64,000 bases of DNA from Bacteroidota bacterium (GTDB lineage Bacteria; Bacteroidota; Bacteroidia; Chitinophagales; Saprospiraceae), in contig WGNL01000004.1 of NCBI GenBank assembly GCA_016124585.1, positions 186,001 through 250,000 on the forward strand, written 5' to 3'. The translations under genes and the position numbers were made by a program. Below are positions 25,824 through 33,955 of the stretch, piece after piece. The notes under the pieces are model-generated. The model was not told the DNA's origin. It searched no databases and was given only the letters and a program-made list of their open reading frames with translations. Position 1 is the stretch's first letter, and the number at the start of each line of letters is the position of its first letter.

Positions 25824-26967
25824 GAAAATTCTTTTCTGTGCAAATATTTTTGAAAGTAGTGTAGTTGGTCCAGCTCGCTTGGCAGAAAACTTGCTGAAAA
25901 TCAATGAATTGCACTCCGAAAAACACGAGCTGTATATTTTGACAGCTGATGCTAAATTGGGATATCACAATGTTTACGCTTTCAAATATTTTTGCCCAAA
26001 AGTATTTAGATTCTTGGACTTTTGGTTCCATGGGAGGGCTTATCACAAAAACATCAAAAAATTGTTGGAGACACATGAATTCGATGCAATTGTTTTTGGG
26101 AATGCGATTTATGGTTTGATTACAAAACTGTTTGGGATTAACTGTCCTATCATTGGAATGGTAAATGATGACCATGTTGCAGCAGTGAATTTCAAAAACT
26201 ATCGGAAAATGCCAGGTGGCTTGGGGCTTTTGTGGCTAAGAAACATTGAAAAGTTGGCCATTCTCAAACTCGATTTTGTTATCACCTGCTCAAATTACCT
26301 GACAAAATTTCTAGAAGCGGAATACCATTTAAATCTTCAAAATTCAATGGTCTTCTATCAAGGAATAGATGTTTTCAAAATTACTTTTAAACCAATAAGA
26401 TTCAAGAATTTGAATCAAATCAAGGTTTTGTTCATCAAACATCGAGCTGATATTGGTAGAATCGAAGACTTGGTGCTGGCATTAAAAAGATTAGGCCAAT
26501 TTAATTTCAAGCTTACCATCATAGGCCCACCAGAGGTGGCAGTGGGCCATGTTTTAACTTACGCAAAAGAGATTTTCAATTTGGAAATCAATTTTATTGG
26601 ACCAGCTCCACAATCCATTGTCCATCAACAACTTGGACAAAATGATATTCTTTGCATTCCTTCATCGCTTGAGGCACTTGGCCTGGCAAACGTAGAAGGA
26701 TTGGCGCATGGAATTCCTGTCGTAACGACAAACGTGGGAGGGATACCCGAGGTAATGAATTATGGACAAAATGGTTGGCTTTGTGAACCAGGAAATCCAT
26801 CAAGTCTGGCAGAGGCTCTAAAAAAATGTATCACGGCACTACCCGAAGAAAAGCTTGAAAAAAGCCAGAGAGGTAGGACTTTTGTTGAAGCGAATTTTAA
26901 TGCCCAGACGCTACTTTCAAAATTCTTAATGCAACTGGAAAAAATTGTAATGACGCCCAATGCCTAG
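25822..26967 (+). CDS. Family 4 glycosyltransferase
   Basis: A 381-residue GT-B enzyme. The N-terminal domain starts MKILFCANIFESSVVGPARLAENLL, with the GP-x-R loop of GT4 enzymes. The C-terminal nucleotide-sugar domain has LCIPSSLEALGLANVEGLAHGIPVV, with the E-x7-E motif, and VTTNVGGIPEVM. The donor sugar cannot be read from sequence. It is the first gene of a three-gene plus-strand operon (GT4 - C5-epimerase - GT4) with 4-8 base overlaps, so it most likely builds the uronate-containing part of the polysaccharide. The start at 25822 is the only good one near the conserved N terminus. Confidence 0.9.
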   Translation: MKILFCANIFESSVVGPARLAENLLKINELHSEKHELYILTADAKLGYHNVYAFKYFCPKVFRFLDFWFHGRAYHKNIKKLLETHEFDAIVFGNAIYGLITKLFGINCPIIGMVNDDHVAAVNFKNYRKMPGGLGLLWLRNIEKLAILKLDFVITCSNYLTKFLEAEYHLNLQNSMVFYQGIDVFKITFKPIRFKNLNQIKVLFIKHRADIGRIEDLVLALKRLGQFNFKLTIIGPPEVAVGHVLTYAKEIFNLEINFIGPAPQSIVHQQLGQNDILCIPSSLEALGLANVEGLAHGIPVVTTNVGGIPEVMNYGQNGWLCEPGNPSSLAEALKKCITALPEEKLEKSQRGRTFVEANFNAQTLLSKFLMQLEKIVMTPNA

Positions 26968-27988
26968 TCGTACCGTAAAATACTACCTAGATACCTTTCA
27001 ACTCAAAGCAGCGGCAATGCTTAGCTTTTATGCTGAAAAAATAGGTTTGTTGGAAGGTATTAAAAAACAGACAAGGATGGGAATGGCTGAATGGGCATTG
27101 TTCCCTACAATAGAACCTATTTGGCAAAATACCTACATGGCCTATGGGTTTATTGAAGAACCGAAGGTGCTCGCTAGATTGTTGGAGTTTGATGGGTCAG
27201 GTATACCCGTAGGCTGGAAACATGCTCACCCCAAAGCTCATAATCCACTGATGGTCAGTTATTTAGCATTGGTTTGGGCAAATCATTATTACTGTACACA
27301 AGATACAAACAGCAAAGTAGAGTTCATGAAGCTCGTAGATTTTTTGGCAGAATTTGGCAAAACCACTGACCAAGGATTTTTACTACCATATTTTGAATCG
27401 GTGCCTAAATTTGGACTAATAAGCCCGTGGTATTCTGGGATAGCACAGGCAGTTGGTAGTTCAGTTTTTATTCGAGCCTTTAAAATGACAGGAAACCCTT
27501 TATATCGTGAAATAGCTCAAAAACTATGTTCAACCCTGTTGCGGCCAGTTGAAATGGGAGGCTTCCTTGAACAATTGCCCGAAGGAGGTTTTTGGATTAG
27601 AGAATACCCAACTTTCAAAATTAGTAGGGTACTAAATGGTTTTTTGTTTTGCCTGATAGCTCTTTATGAATACAAGTTATCGGTAGCGTCGCCACCTGAA
27701 TTGGATAAAGTTTTGGATGACTGTGAAGCTACCCTTTTTCAAGAATTACCTAATTATATTTTCGGTAAATACACACGATATGCAGCCGGAAAGGCTAAAT
27801 TTAGCAATGTGGAGTACCAAGGGTTATATGTTTATCTCTTCCAGCACTTATTTCTGCTTTCTGGCAAAAATTCATATTTGCAATTATCAAAGCATTTTAA
27901 TAGACATACTGATTGGAAGGCATTTTCATTATTTTATGAATCTGACAAACCATTTAAATCTCCTGACATACTGTATAGTTTCAAATGA
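26960..27988 (+). CDS. D-glucuronyl C5-epimerase family protein
   Basis: A 342-residue protein without a signal peptide. The C-terminal two thirds match the alpha/alpha-barrel part of heparosan/alginate-unrelated glucuronyl C5-epimerases: SPWYSGIAQAVGSSVFIRAF (WYSxxAQ motif, about residues 153-172), a GGFWIREYP stretch, SRVLNGFLFCLIALYEY, and near the C terminus Tyr-rich KYTRY...EYQGLYVYL. The family inverts C5 of D-glucuronate within a polymer to L-iduronate. A cytosolic location fits export of a finished chain by Wzm/Wzt. Flanking GT4 genes overlap it at both ends (8 and 4 bases), so the unit acts together. The similarity is clear but distant; a related lyase-like role cannot be excluded. 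Confidence 0.75.
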   Translation: MPSRTVKYYLDTFQLKAAAMLSFYAEKIGLLEGIKKQTRMGMAEWALFPTIEPIWQNTYMAYGFIEEPKVLARLLEFDGSGIPVGWKHAHPKAHNPLMVSYLALVWANHYYCTQDTNSKVEFMKLVDFLAEFGKTTDQGFLLPYFESVPKFGLISPWYSGIAQAVGSSVFIRAFKMTGNPLYREIAQKLCSTLLRPVEMGGFLEQLPEGGFWIREYPTFKISRVLNGFLFCLIALYEYKLSVASPPELDKVLDDCEATLFQELPNYIFGKYTRYAAGKAKFSNVEYQGLYVYLFQHLFLLSGKNSYLQLSKHFNRHTDWKAFSLFYESDKPFKSPDILYSFK

Positions 27989-29136
27989 AAAAGCTCAAAA
28001 TCATATGGTTAGCAACTTGGTGGCCGCGACCTGATCACCCAGTACTTGGAACTTTTACAAAAAGAGAAGCCGAAGCTGTTGCGCCTCACTGTGAGCTAGT
28101 AATAATTCATGCTTTGCCAACTTCGAGCAAGCAACATAATATTGTAATTCAAAATGCGGAAGCAGGTTATCGGGAAGTTTTGGTTCATTGCCCCAAACGC
28201 AAGGGCATTTTTGGACAAATACTATTTCTACGAGGTTGGGAATTGGCGATGCAATCCGTTGTTGATGAGGGGTTTAAACCCGATATTGTACATCTGCATG
28301 TGCTTTCATTAGCTGGAATTGCAGCATTGAAGTTTCACCGGAAAAATCATGTGCCTGTGATATTATCTGAGCATTGGAGCGGGTATAGCTTGGATAAAAT
28401 TTCCTTAGGGATAATTAGAAAATGGCTTTACAAAAAAGTGGTTGCCACAGCGCATATAAATTTTGTAGTTACAGAAAATATGGAACAAGCCATGAAAAAA
28501 ATGGGATTGAAAGGAGCTTATAGTGTTGCACCAAATCTAGTAGATACTGCTTTTTTCATGCCAACAGACACTCCAGTTTCTTCAATTCCATTTCAATTTT
28601 TGCATGTTTCTAATTTAGATGATGAACATAAAAACATAAGCGGAATTCTAAGAGCATTCGCAAAAATTATAACTACATATTCGGCTCATTTAACGCTAAT
28701 TGGTGGTGATAATGGTATAGCGCATGTTCAGCATTTGATAAAAGAATTAAATCTGGAAAAATATGTGACAGTGAAAGGTGTTCAGCCTTCATTAATCGTG
28801 CGACAGCAAATGCAACTTAGTCATGCATTCGTAATGTTCAGCAATAGGGAAGGGTTGCCATGCGTGATGTTGGAAGCAATGGCGGTAGGCTTGCCCATAA
28901 TTTCAACAAGTATTCCTGGGCTTGAGGATTGGGTAACACCAGAAGTAGGCATGTTGGTGTCAAAGGGTGATGAAGTAGGGTTGAAAGTGGCTATGCGAGA
29001 AATGGTGGATAATTTCTCATCTTATAATAGAGCCAAAATCAGGGAAAGAGTAATGAAGGAGTGTAATCCAGATGTCGTGGCGCAAAGAATATTGACTGCC
29101 TATAAGGACGCGGCAACTGCGACAAAACGCTCGTAA
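27985..29136 (+). CDS. Family 4 glycosyltransferase
   Basis: A 383-residue GT-B enzyme. It starts MKKLKIIWLATWWPRPDHPVLGTF, a common GT4 start. Mid-protein is VPVILSEHWSGY, and the C-terminal domain has FQFLHVSNLDDEHKNISGILRA and SNREGLPCVMLEAMAVGLPII with the E-x7-E motif. The ATG overlaps the stop of the C5-epimerase gene (ATGA). The end overlaps the convergent deacetylase gene by 37 bases, so any change here would touch both proteins. Confidence 0.9.
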   Translation: MKKLKIIWLATWWPRPDHPVLGTFTKREAEAVAPHCELVIIHALPTSSKQHNIVIQNAEAGYREVLVHCPKRKGIFGQILFLRGWELAMQSVVDEGFKPDIVHLHVLSLAGIAALKFHRKNHVPVILSEHWSGYSLDKISLGIIRKWLYKKVVATAHINFVVTENMEQAMKKMGLKGAYSVAPNLVDTAFFMPTDTPVSSIPFQFLHVSNLDDEHKNISGILRAFAKIITTYSAHLTLIGGDNGIAHVQHLIKELNLEKYVTVKGVQPSLIVRQQMQLSHAFVMFSNREGLPCVMLEAMAVGLPIISTSIPGLEDWVTPEVGMLVSKGDEVGLKVAMREMVDNFSSYNRAKIRERVMKECNPDVVAQRILTAYKDAATATKRS

Positions 29137-30446
29137 ATTTGTTCATATGGCTGATATTCAGGAACTTGAAAAGAGGTATTATGCCAAAGGAGGGTGAATG
29201 TTCCGCCATATTTTTTTACGGTATGAAGCAAGTGCATCAATTCAGTTTCCATTTGTTCAGGTGTTGATTTTTGGTAAACCGCAAATGTTGTGTCCATCGC
29301 GATGAGCGGAAATTCCATGAGTTTCAACTGCCTTCTTTCAACAATATCGAAAACTAGGTATGGGGTGCAGGTTCCACATCTGAATCCAGATTTCTCCGGA
29401 AATCCAAGTGTGCTATCAACTTGAAGATTGTTTTTCTCCCAAAGGGGCCAGGTTTTACCTATCTCAAAACGCAAAAAATGCTGCCGCCCTTCTGCTATGA
29501 TTTGTGGTGAAACACTTTCGAATCTGCGAACTTCTTGATCAAATATTTGCCCATCAGTAGCCGAAAGATAACTGGGATGGATGCCTACAACATGACCACG
29601 TTCATGAATATGCTTCATAATGGGCTGAACATGGCTAAAATTTCGTTCCATGTCATTGTCATATTTTGTTTTTCCACCGGCTAAAAAATAGAAATGAGAA
29701 ATTAAACCATGCTGTTCTGATACATCCATCAAATAATCATAACTATCAAAAGGATCTCTACTCCTCTTAAACTTATGGTTGAAAAAACTATGTAGGTTGA
29801 ATTTAGCAGCTTTTAAATCACCTCGTTTCAGTAAGTCTCCAGTTGTTTTTTTCAAAAAGCTAAACCAATTTGGCCACAAATAAAGTGCATCGACATCATG
29901 GGTAAGCTTTAAGCGATAAGCGTTTGGCCTTGGTGGCAAACTAGCACCCAAATGGGCCAGTGAATTGCGGACTAATGCGGCCATTTCGTCCACAATTGGT
30001 CGATGAAGGAATCCCTGTTGAAAAGCAATGCTTGCTTGGGCTGGAAATCTTCCATGGCTGTCCTTGGTCTGGGTAATATGTTCTTCCCACCTGGTTAAAC
30101 TAAAGAAACTAGCAGTAAAAACATCAATTCCTATCCGAATTTTGCCAAATGAAACCTCACATTTATTATCCCCGAATATTATCGGCAAATCATTTTCTTC
30201 CAGGAATGATATTTCAGTTTTTGATGCCCAGCAAATAGATTTGGGAACATTCCGACTTCTTTCATTTAATAATAAAATATGAAAGCAATCATTAATAACT
30301 AATTGATGACCATTGAATAATGTAATTAATGTGTCCGACCTCTCCTCCCATTGAAGCTCAAAGTCAAATCTAAGCATAGTCTTCATTAAGCAGTTTACAG
30401 CATAGCTACGTTCAGGATGGTAATTATTTGGTAAACTGATTATCAA
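29100..30446 (-). CDS. Polysaccharide deacetylase family protein with DUF7033-type N-terminal half
   Basis: A 448-residue protein. Residues about 150-448 form a NodB-like deacetylase fold: RLKLTHDVDALY (about residues 184-195) holds the T-H-D-V-D metal motif, and HVVGIHPSYLSA holds the H-x3-S/H motif. The N-terminal half resembles the DUF7033 region found in front of such domains in Bacteroidota. The family removes N- or O-acetyl groups from sugar polymers; here it could free amino groups for sulfation. The start codon is TTG at 30446 and overlaps the stop of an upstream remnant (TTGA). It ends inside the convergent GT4 gene. Confidence 0.85.
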   Translation of the reverse strand: MIISLPNNYHPERSYAVNCLMKTMLRFDFELQWEERSDTLITLFNGHQLVINDCFHILLLNERSRNVPKSICWASKTEISFLEENDLPIIFGDNKCEVSFGKIRIGIDVFTASFFSLTRWEEHITQTKDSHGRFPAQASIAFQQGFLHRPIVDEMAALVRNSLAHLGASLPPRPNAYRLKLTHDVDALYLWPNWFSFLKKTTGDLLKRGDLKAAKFNLHSFFNHKFKRSRDPFDSYDYLMDVSEQHGLISHFYFLAGGKTKYDNDMERNFSHVQPIMKHIHERGHVVGIHPSYLSATDGQIFDQEVRRFESVSPQIIAEGRQHFLRFEIGKTWPLWEKNNLQVDSTLGFPEKSGFRCGTCTPYLVFDIVERRQLKLMEFPLIAMDTTFAVYQKSTPEQMETELMHLLHTVKKYGGTFTLLWHNTSFQVPEYQPYEQIYERFVAVAASL

Positions 30447-30622
30447 TGAAATTCAGTTATTTGAGACTTATTTTTTGGAAAAAACAAACTGAAAATTATA
30501 ACTAGTTCTGTAGTAGCCACCCAGAAAATAGATAAATGCAGCCGATCACCTTGAGCAAAACTAATACATATCGTTAAGACAGAATAGAGAGCATACAATA
30601 CCTGAATATATGGCACACAGAA
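30443..30622 (-). pseudogene. C-terminal remnant of a polytopic membrane protein
   Basis: In this 231-base gap the minus strand holds 59 codons open after a TAA at 30625-30623. The translation is strongly hydrophobic: YALYSVLTICISFAQGD, then RLHLSIFWVATTEL, then VIIFSLFFP, ending KNKSQITEFH. A transmembrane helix, a short FAQGDRLHL loop and a second helix are the pattern of the last helices of membrane glycosyltransferases or polymerases. The stop codon overlaps the TTG start of the deacetylase, as in intact operons. There is no ATG; a GTG at 30616 would give 57 residues. I read it as the decayed end of a gene, not a working small protein. Confidence 0.5.
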
Positions 30623-30677
30623 TTATTAAAGACTTTGTTTGAGTTTAATTTGACTGAGTTGTAATACACACTTCAAT

Positions 30678-31391
30678 CTATTTTCCTTGTACAAGTATTT
30701 TGGTTTGTTCAAGGCCATATCTAAACAATATGTCCAAAATCGTATTGCCGATAAATGGTTGATAGGTTTTATGTTGCTGCAATTTGAAATCTATATAACG
30801 CAATTCTATGGAGTATTGGCTGAAATCCGAAGGCATTTGATAATTACTTCCTCCTATGCCACTTAAATAACAAGTGCCGTTTAGCGCCCTTACAATTTCA
30901 ATATTTTTATTTTTTTCTGAATTTAGTATTTCCAAATTGGACGAACAGCACAAATTTCTTTCTATATCGAGCCATTCCATAATGGTAACTATAAGTATAA
31001 TATTTATTTCTGCTAAATGACTTGTCGATTTTACTGTCAAAAAAAGTTCTTCCAATTTTTCTATTATTTCTTTAAAATAAGGAGTTTTATTATATCGATT
31101 TACCAATATATTCAAATGTTTTGAACTCCAGTCTTGCTTTTTGTCAACCTCCAAATTCTTGATAAGCTCAAAATCACTATGTTTTTTAAGTGGAATTGTT
31201 AGCCATTCAAATGATTCGTCATTTGCAGCTTTGCGAATTCGGGTCCTACGGGTAGGATAGCGTTTAGAATGTTCGACGTTGTCGAGAAAAACGAAAGTAT
31301 CACAAGCATAAATTTTATGGAAATAACCCAGCCAAGGAAAGTAATTAGGCTGGTGGATGGCCACAGTTTTCTTATCAAATATATTGTCCAT
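30678..31391 (-). CDS. WbqC family protein
   Basis: A 237-residue protein with the typical WbqC start KTVAIHQPNYFPWLGYFHKI (about residues 8-27), followed by DTFVFLDNVEHSKR and RTRIRK. The C-terminal part has GTCYLSGIGGSNY and a final helical tail. WbqC-like proteins are found in O-antigen and capsule loci. They are thought to take part in making or attaching an amino sugar or amino-acid substituent, but the exact reaction is not established. The start overlaps the fkbM-type gene by 17 bases. Confidence 0.88.
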   Translation of the reverse strand: MDNIFDKKTVAIHQPNYFPWLGYFHKIYACDTFVFLDNVEHSKRYPTRRTRIRKAANDESFEWLTIPLKKHSDFELIKNLEVDKKQDWSSKHLNILVNRYNKTPYFKEIIEKLEELFLTVKSTSHLAEINIILIVTIMEWLDIERNLCCSSNLEILNSEKNKNIEIVRALNGTCYLSGIGGSNYQMPSDFSQYSIELRYIDFKLQQHKTYQPFIGNTILDILFRYGLEQTKILVQGK

Positions 31392-32247
31392 GGACCATGA
31401 TGGGCGAGGATATTTTTACACGACTTTCAACAAGTTTCAAGTTTCGTAAGTAGAGGTTATTCCCTGTCATTGGAGAATCAATAATGTGAATTGTTCTTGT
31501 AAATGGTTGGTAATCAAATAGTTGAAATCCAAGTTGACACAAATTTTGGTGAAGTTTATCTTCGTCAAAACCAAATTTGACTCCTAATCCCATTCGCTCT
31601 ACAATTAAGATATTTAAGGTAGGATTGGCTAAAGTCTTCGAGGCACCACCTACCACAGCGGTCTCATAACCCTCTACGTCTATTTTGATTAAAATCGGTG
31701 TCTTATCCTGACAGAAATCATCCAGTGGAGCTAGTTTGGTGGGGATTCCTGATACTTCTTTATGTGATAAGATATGATTTTGAATGCCCTTGTCAGAACT
31801 AAGATATGCCACTTGATTTTTTTCGCCGATACCTAATTCATGTATTTTTATCAGATGCCTCAGTTGATTTAAAATAGCATTTCGTTCTAGTATTTTAGCT
31901 GCAGATGGTTCTGGTTCAAAAGCCATAACATCAGAACCACTTACACCGGCAGCAAGCAGTGAATAAGCGCCTATATTTGCACCTACATCAACAAATAAGT
32001 CGGCTGGCCGTAAAAAATGCAGCAAAAAAGCCATACTTGTAAATTCTGGCAAGCCGAAATAATAGCATGAAGTACTAGCATGAAATCCCCTTTTTACATG
32101 AATTCTTAATTCATTTACCCAAGGTTGGACTTGTTCTCCATTGAAAATTCTTGAAGAGATTTGCCATTTTATATAACGAAAAACAGCTTCAGCTCTTTTT
32201 TTTCGAGTTAGGGGATGCTTTAAAATAGCTTGTATCGCCTTTTTCAA
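31375..32247 (-). CDS. FkbM family SAM-dependent methyltransferase
   Basis: A 290-residue protein with a Rossmann methyltransferase core: DLFVDVGANIGAYSLLAA (SAM motif I, near residue 87), VMAFEPEPSA (motif II, acidic end of strand 2), and ILIKIDVEGYETAVVGGA further on. FkbM enzymes O-methylate sugars or other hydroxyls. In this setting it most likely methylates a sugar of the polysaccharide. It follows the PIG-L gene after 3 bases and overlaps the WbqC gene. Confidence 0.88.
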   Translation of the reverse strand: MKKAIQAILKHPLTRKKRAEAVFRYIKWQISSRIFNGEQVQPWVNELRIHVKRGFHASTSCYYFGLPEFTSMAFLLHFLRPADLFVDVGANIGAYSLLAAGVSGSDVMAFEPEPSAAKILERNAILNQLRHLIKIHELGIGEKNQVAYLSSDKGIQNHILSHKEVSGIPTKLAPLDDFCQDKTPILIKIDVEGYETAVVGGASKTLANPTLNILIVERMGLGVKFGFDEDKLHQNLCQLGFQLFDYQPFTRTIHIIDSPMTGNNLYLRNLKLVESRVKISSPIMVHGQYI

Positions 32248-32250
32248 AAA

Positions 32251-32910
32251 TTATAAAATAGTACGGATATTCTCAAATGCTTCAGCTAAGGTTTTACCAC
32301 ATTGTACACCTCGAATCTCTGCTAAGCTTCGCAAAAATGAAGCTGACATATATGGCCTGCCTTCCTGGGTTTTATATGCAGCCAAAGCATTTATTTTTAA
32401 TTGAATGTGATTTTCATCTAACGAAATAAAAGTATTTGCCAAAAAAGAAAGATTATTCCATATCAATTCATAACCTAGCAGACTACAGTGTTTGAAAGCT
32501 CGCAATCCTTCTTCATATATGGTACGATGGTCTTGATGTATGTCATTTGATGCAGGAAGGAATACGAGGTCAGGCTTTATGATAGGTCTGAGCCTAATTA
32601 ATTCTTCAAGTATTTCCTGACGAGCATAGTTCAATTTTCGAACTTGGTATTTGAAAACCAACAAGTCTTCTGGCAGTATCCCAAGAATTTTGGTAGCTGC
32701 TCGCACCTCTATTTCAAGCTGGTTTTTGGGGAAATGACTTGGAACGCTTTCGTCGGCAGTTGAAAATGCTGCATAAAATACTTTTGAGCCCTGTTGAATC
32801 AACTTGGCAATCGACCCGCCACACCCCAATTCGCCATCATCAGTATGAGGCGCAAGAACAAGCACTCGTCTAGCATTTAGCATCCAAATATTCTTTAAGG
32901 ATTTTGGCAA
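32251..32910 (-). CDS. PIG-L family deacetylase
   Basis: A 219-residue LmbE/PIG-L enzyme. The zinc site motif is APHTDDGELGCGG (residues 20-32, P-H-x-D-D), and the second His motif is NDIHQDHRTIYEEG. The family removes acetyl groups from GlcNAc-type sugars on lipids or small molecules. A GlcNAc or ManNAc residue made with the neighbouring 2-epimerase is a possible substrate. The coding region overlaps wecB by 41 bases, so the two are tightly coupled. An internal start (residue 6 or later) would shorten the overlap but cut conserved sequence only slightly. Confidence 0.88.
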   Translation of the reverse strand: MPKSLKNIWMLNARRVLVLAPHTDDGELGCGGSIAKLIQQGSKVFYAAFSTADESVPSHFPKNQLEIEVRAATKILGILPEDLLVFKYQVRKLNYARQEILEELIRLRPIIKPDLVFLPASNDIHQDHRTIYEEGLRAFKHCSLLGYELIWNNLSFLANTFISLDENHIQLKINALAAYKTQEGRPYMSASFLRSLAEIRGVQCGKTLAEAFENIRTIL

Positions 32911-33955
32911 TTTGGGTGGAGGCTATTCCGTTGCCCAAACAGTTGGAATGGTCGGCCGGCTCCTGCCATTCTCTTGTATATTGAAGAATCTTTTGAGTGT
33001 CTGGACCGGAAATTCTGTTCCATCCTTCCGCTATTGTTTCCAGCCATTCAATTTGTCGATCAATGATTATGCCAGGTGTTTTGTGAAAATATGCTTCTTT
33101 CACTACGCCGCCCGAGTCAGTTATGGCCATTTTAGCGTAACGGATTAATGTCTGCGTTTCAAAAAAACCTAGGGGGGGCACTACCTGAACAAGCGGAAAT
33201 GTGGCAGGGTGGGGCAGTCCAAACTGTTCGATGGCTTTGGCTGTGCGTGGATGCATTGGGAAAATGACTGGCAAATCCAATTGGCGCAGTGCCTCTAGGA
33301 TGGAATGTAACGGCTCTCTGGAATCCGTATTATTGGCTCTATGGCAGGTGAAAAAATAATATCTGTCAGGTTCAACGTTGAATTTTTTTAATGTTGATTT
33401 ATTGTTCTCGATTTTTTCTAAGTTATTGTAAATCAAATCAATGCCTACATCGCCTACCAAATGTACATTTTCCCTAATTCCTATATTTTCGAGGTTTTTC
33501 ACCCCTGTCAAAGTAGGGCAAAAAAAGAGGTCAGTAATAGAGGTAGTGAGGAGTTTATTTACCTCTTCCGGTATTTTTTTGTCAAATTCACGGAGGCCAG
33601 CTTCTACGTGCGCTACTGGTAAATAGTTTTTGGCTGCTGCAATTGCACCTGCTGCGGTAGAGTTCGTGTCACCAAAAACAACGACAGCATTTGGCTTTTC
33701 AATGTCAATAACCTCGTCAATATTAGCTATCATTTCACCTAGCTGCCAAGCTTGCCTGCCTGAGCCAATACCAAGATTATATGACGGTTTTGGAATTTCT
33801 AGTTCAATAAATAAATTATCAGATAAATTGGCATCATAATGCTGCCCAGTATGCACCATTACTTCATTGAAACCCATTATGGCAAGCGCCTTTGTTACCG
33901 GAGCAGCCTTAATAAAATTGGGGCGAGCACCAACGATGGAAAGTATTTTATTCAA
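32870..33955 (-). CDS. wecB: UDP-N-acetylglucosamine 2-epimerase, non-hydrolysing
   Basis: A 361-residue GT-B-fold epimerase that makes UDP-ManNAc from UDP-GlcNAc. It starts MNKILSIVGARPNFIKAAPV. Typical motifs are VMVHTGQHYD, VFGDTNSTAAGA, HVEAGLR, ITDLFFCPT, TCHRANN, IFPMHPRT, and the ITDSGGVVKEA nucleotide-binding stretch. There is no UDP-ManNAc dehydrogenase in the window, so ManNAc itself or a later product may be used. Stop-start overlap (4 bases) with the upstream GT4 shows operon structure. A C7 run (33172-33178) lies in the coding strand at VPPLGF. Confidence 0.95.
   Translation of the reverse strand: MNKILSIVGARPNFIKAAPVTKALAIMGFNEVMVHTGQHYDANLSDNLFIELEIPKPSYNLGIGSGRQAWQLGEMIANIDEVIDIEKPNAVVVFGDTNSTAAGAIAAAKNYLPVAHVEAGLREFDKKIPEEVNKLLTTSITDLFFCPTLTGVKNLENIGIRENVHLVGDVGIDLIYNNLEKIENNKSTLKKFNVEPDRYYFFTCHRANNTDSREPLHSILEALRQLDLPVIFPMHPRTAKAIEQFGLPHPATFPLVQVVPPLGFFETQTLIRYAKMAITDSGGVVKEAYFHKTPGIIIDRQIEWLETIAEGWNRISGPDTQKILQYTREWQEPADHSNCLGNGIASTQIAKILKEYLDAKC

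Noticed and set aside
30447-30677. Possible small RNA or promoter region between the deacetylase and WbqC genes
   Set aside because: No hairpin or -7 box found; most of the gap is explained by the membrane-protein remnant.
33172-33178. G7/C7 run inside wecB as a possible phase-variation tract
   Set aside because: Short, and encodes the conserved VPPLGF stretch; no reason to expect slippage.
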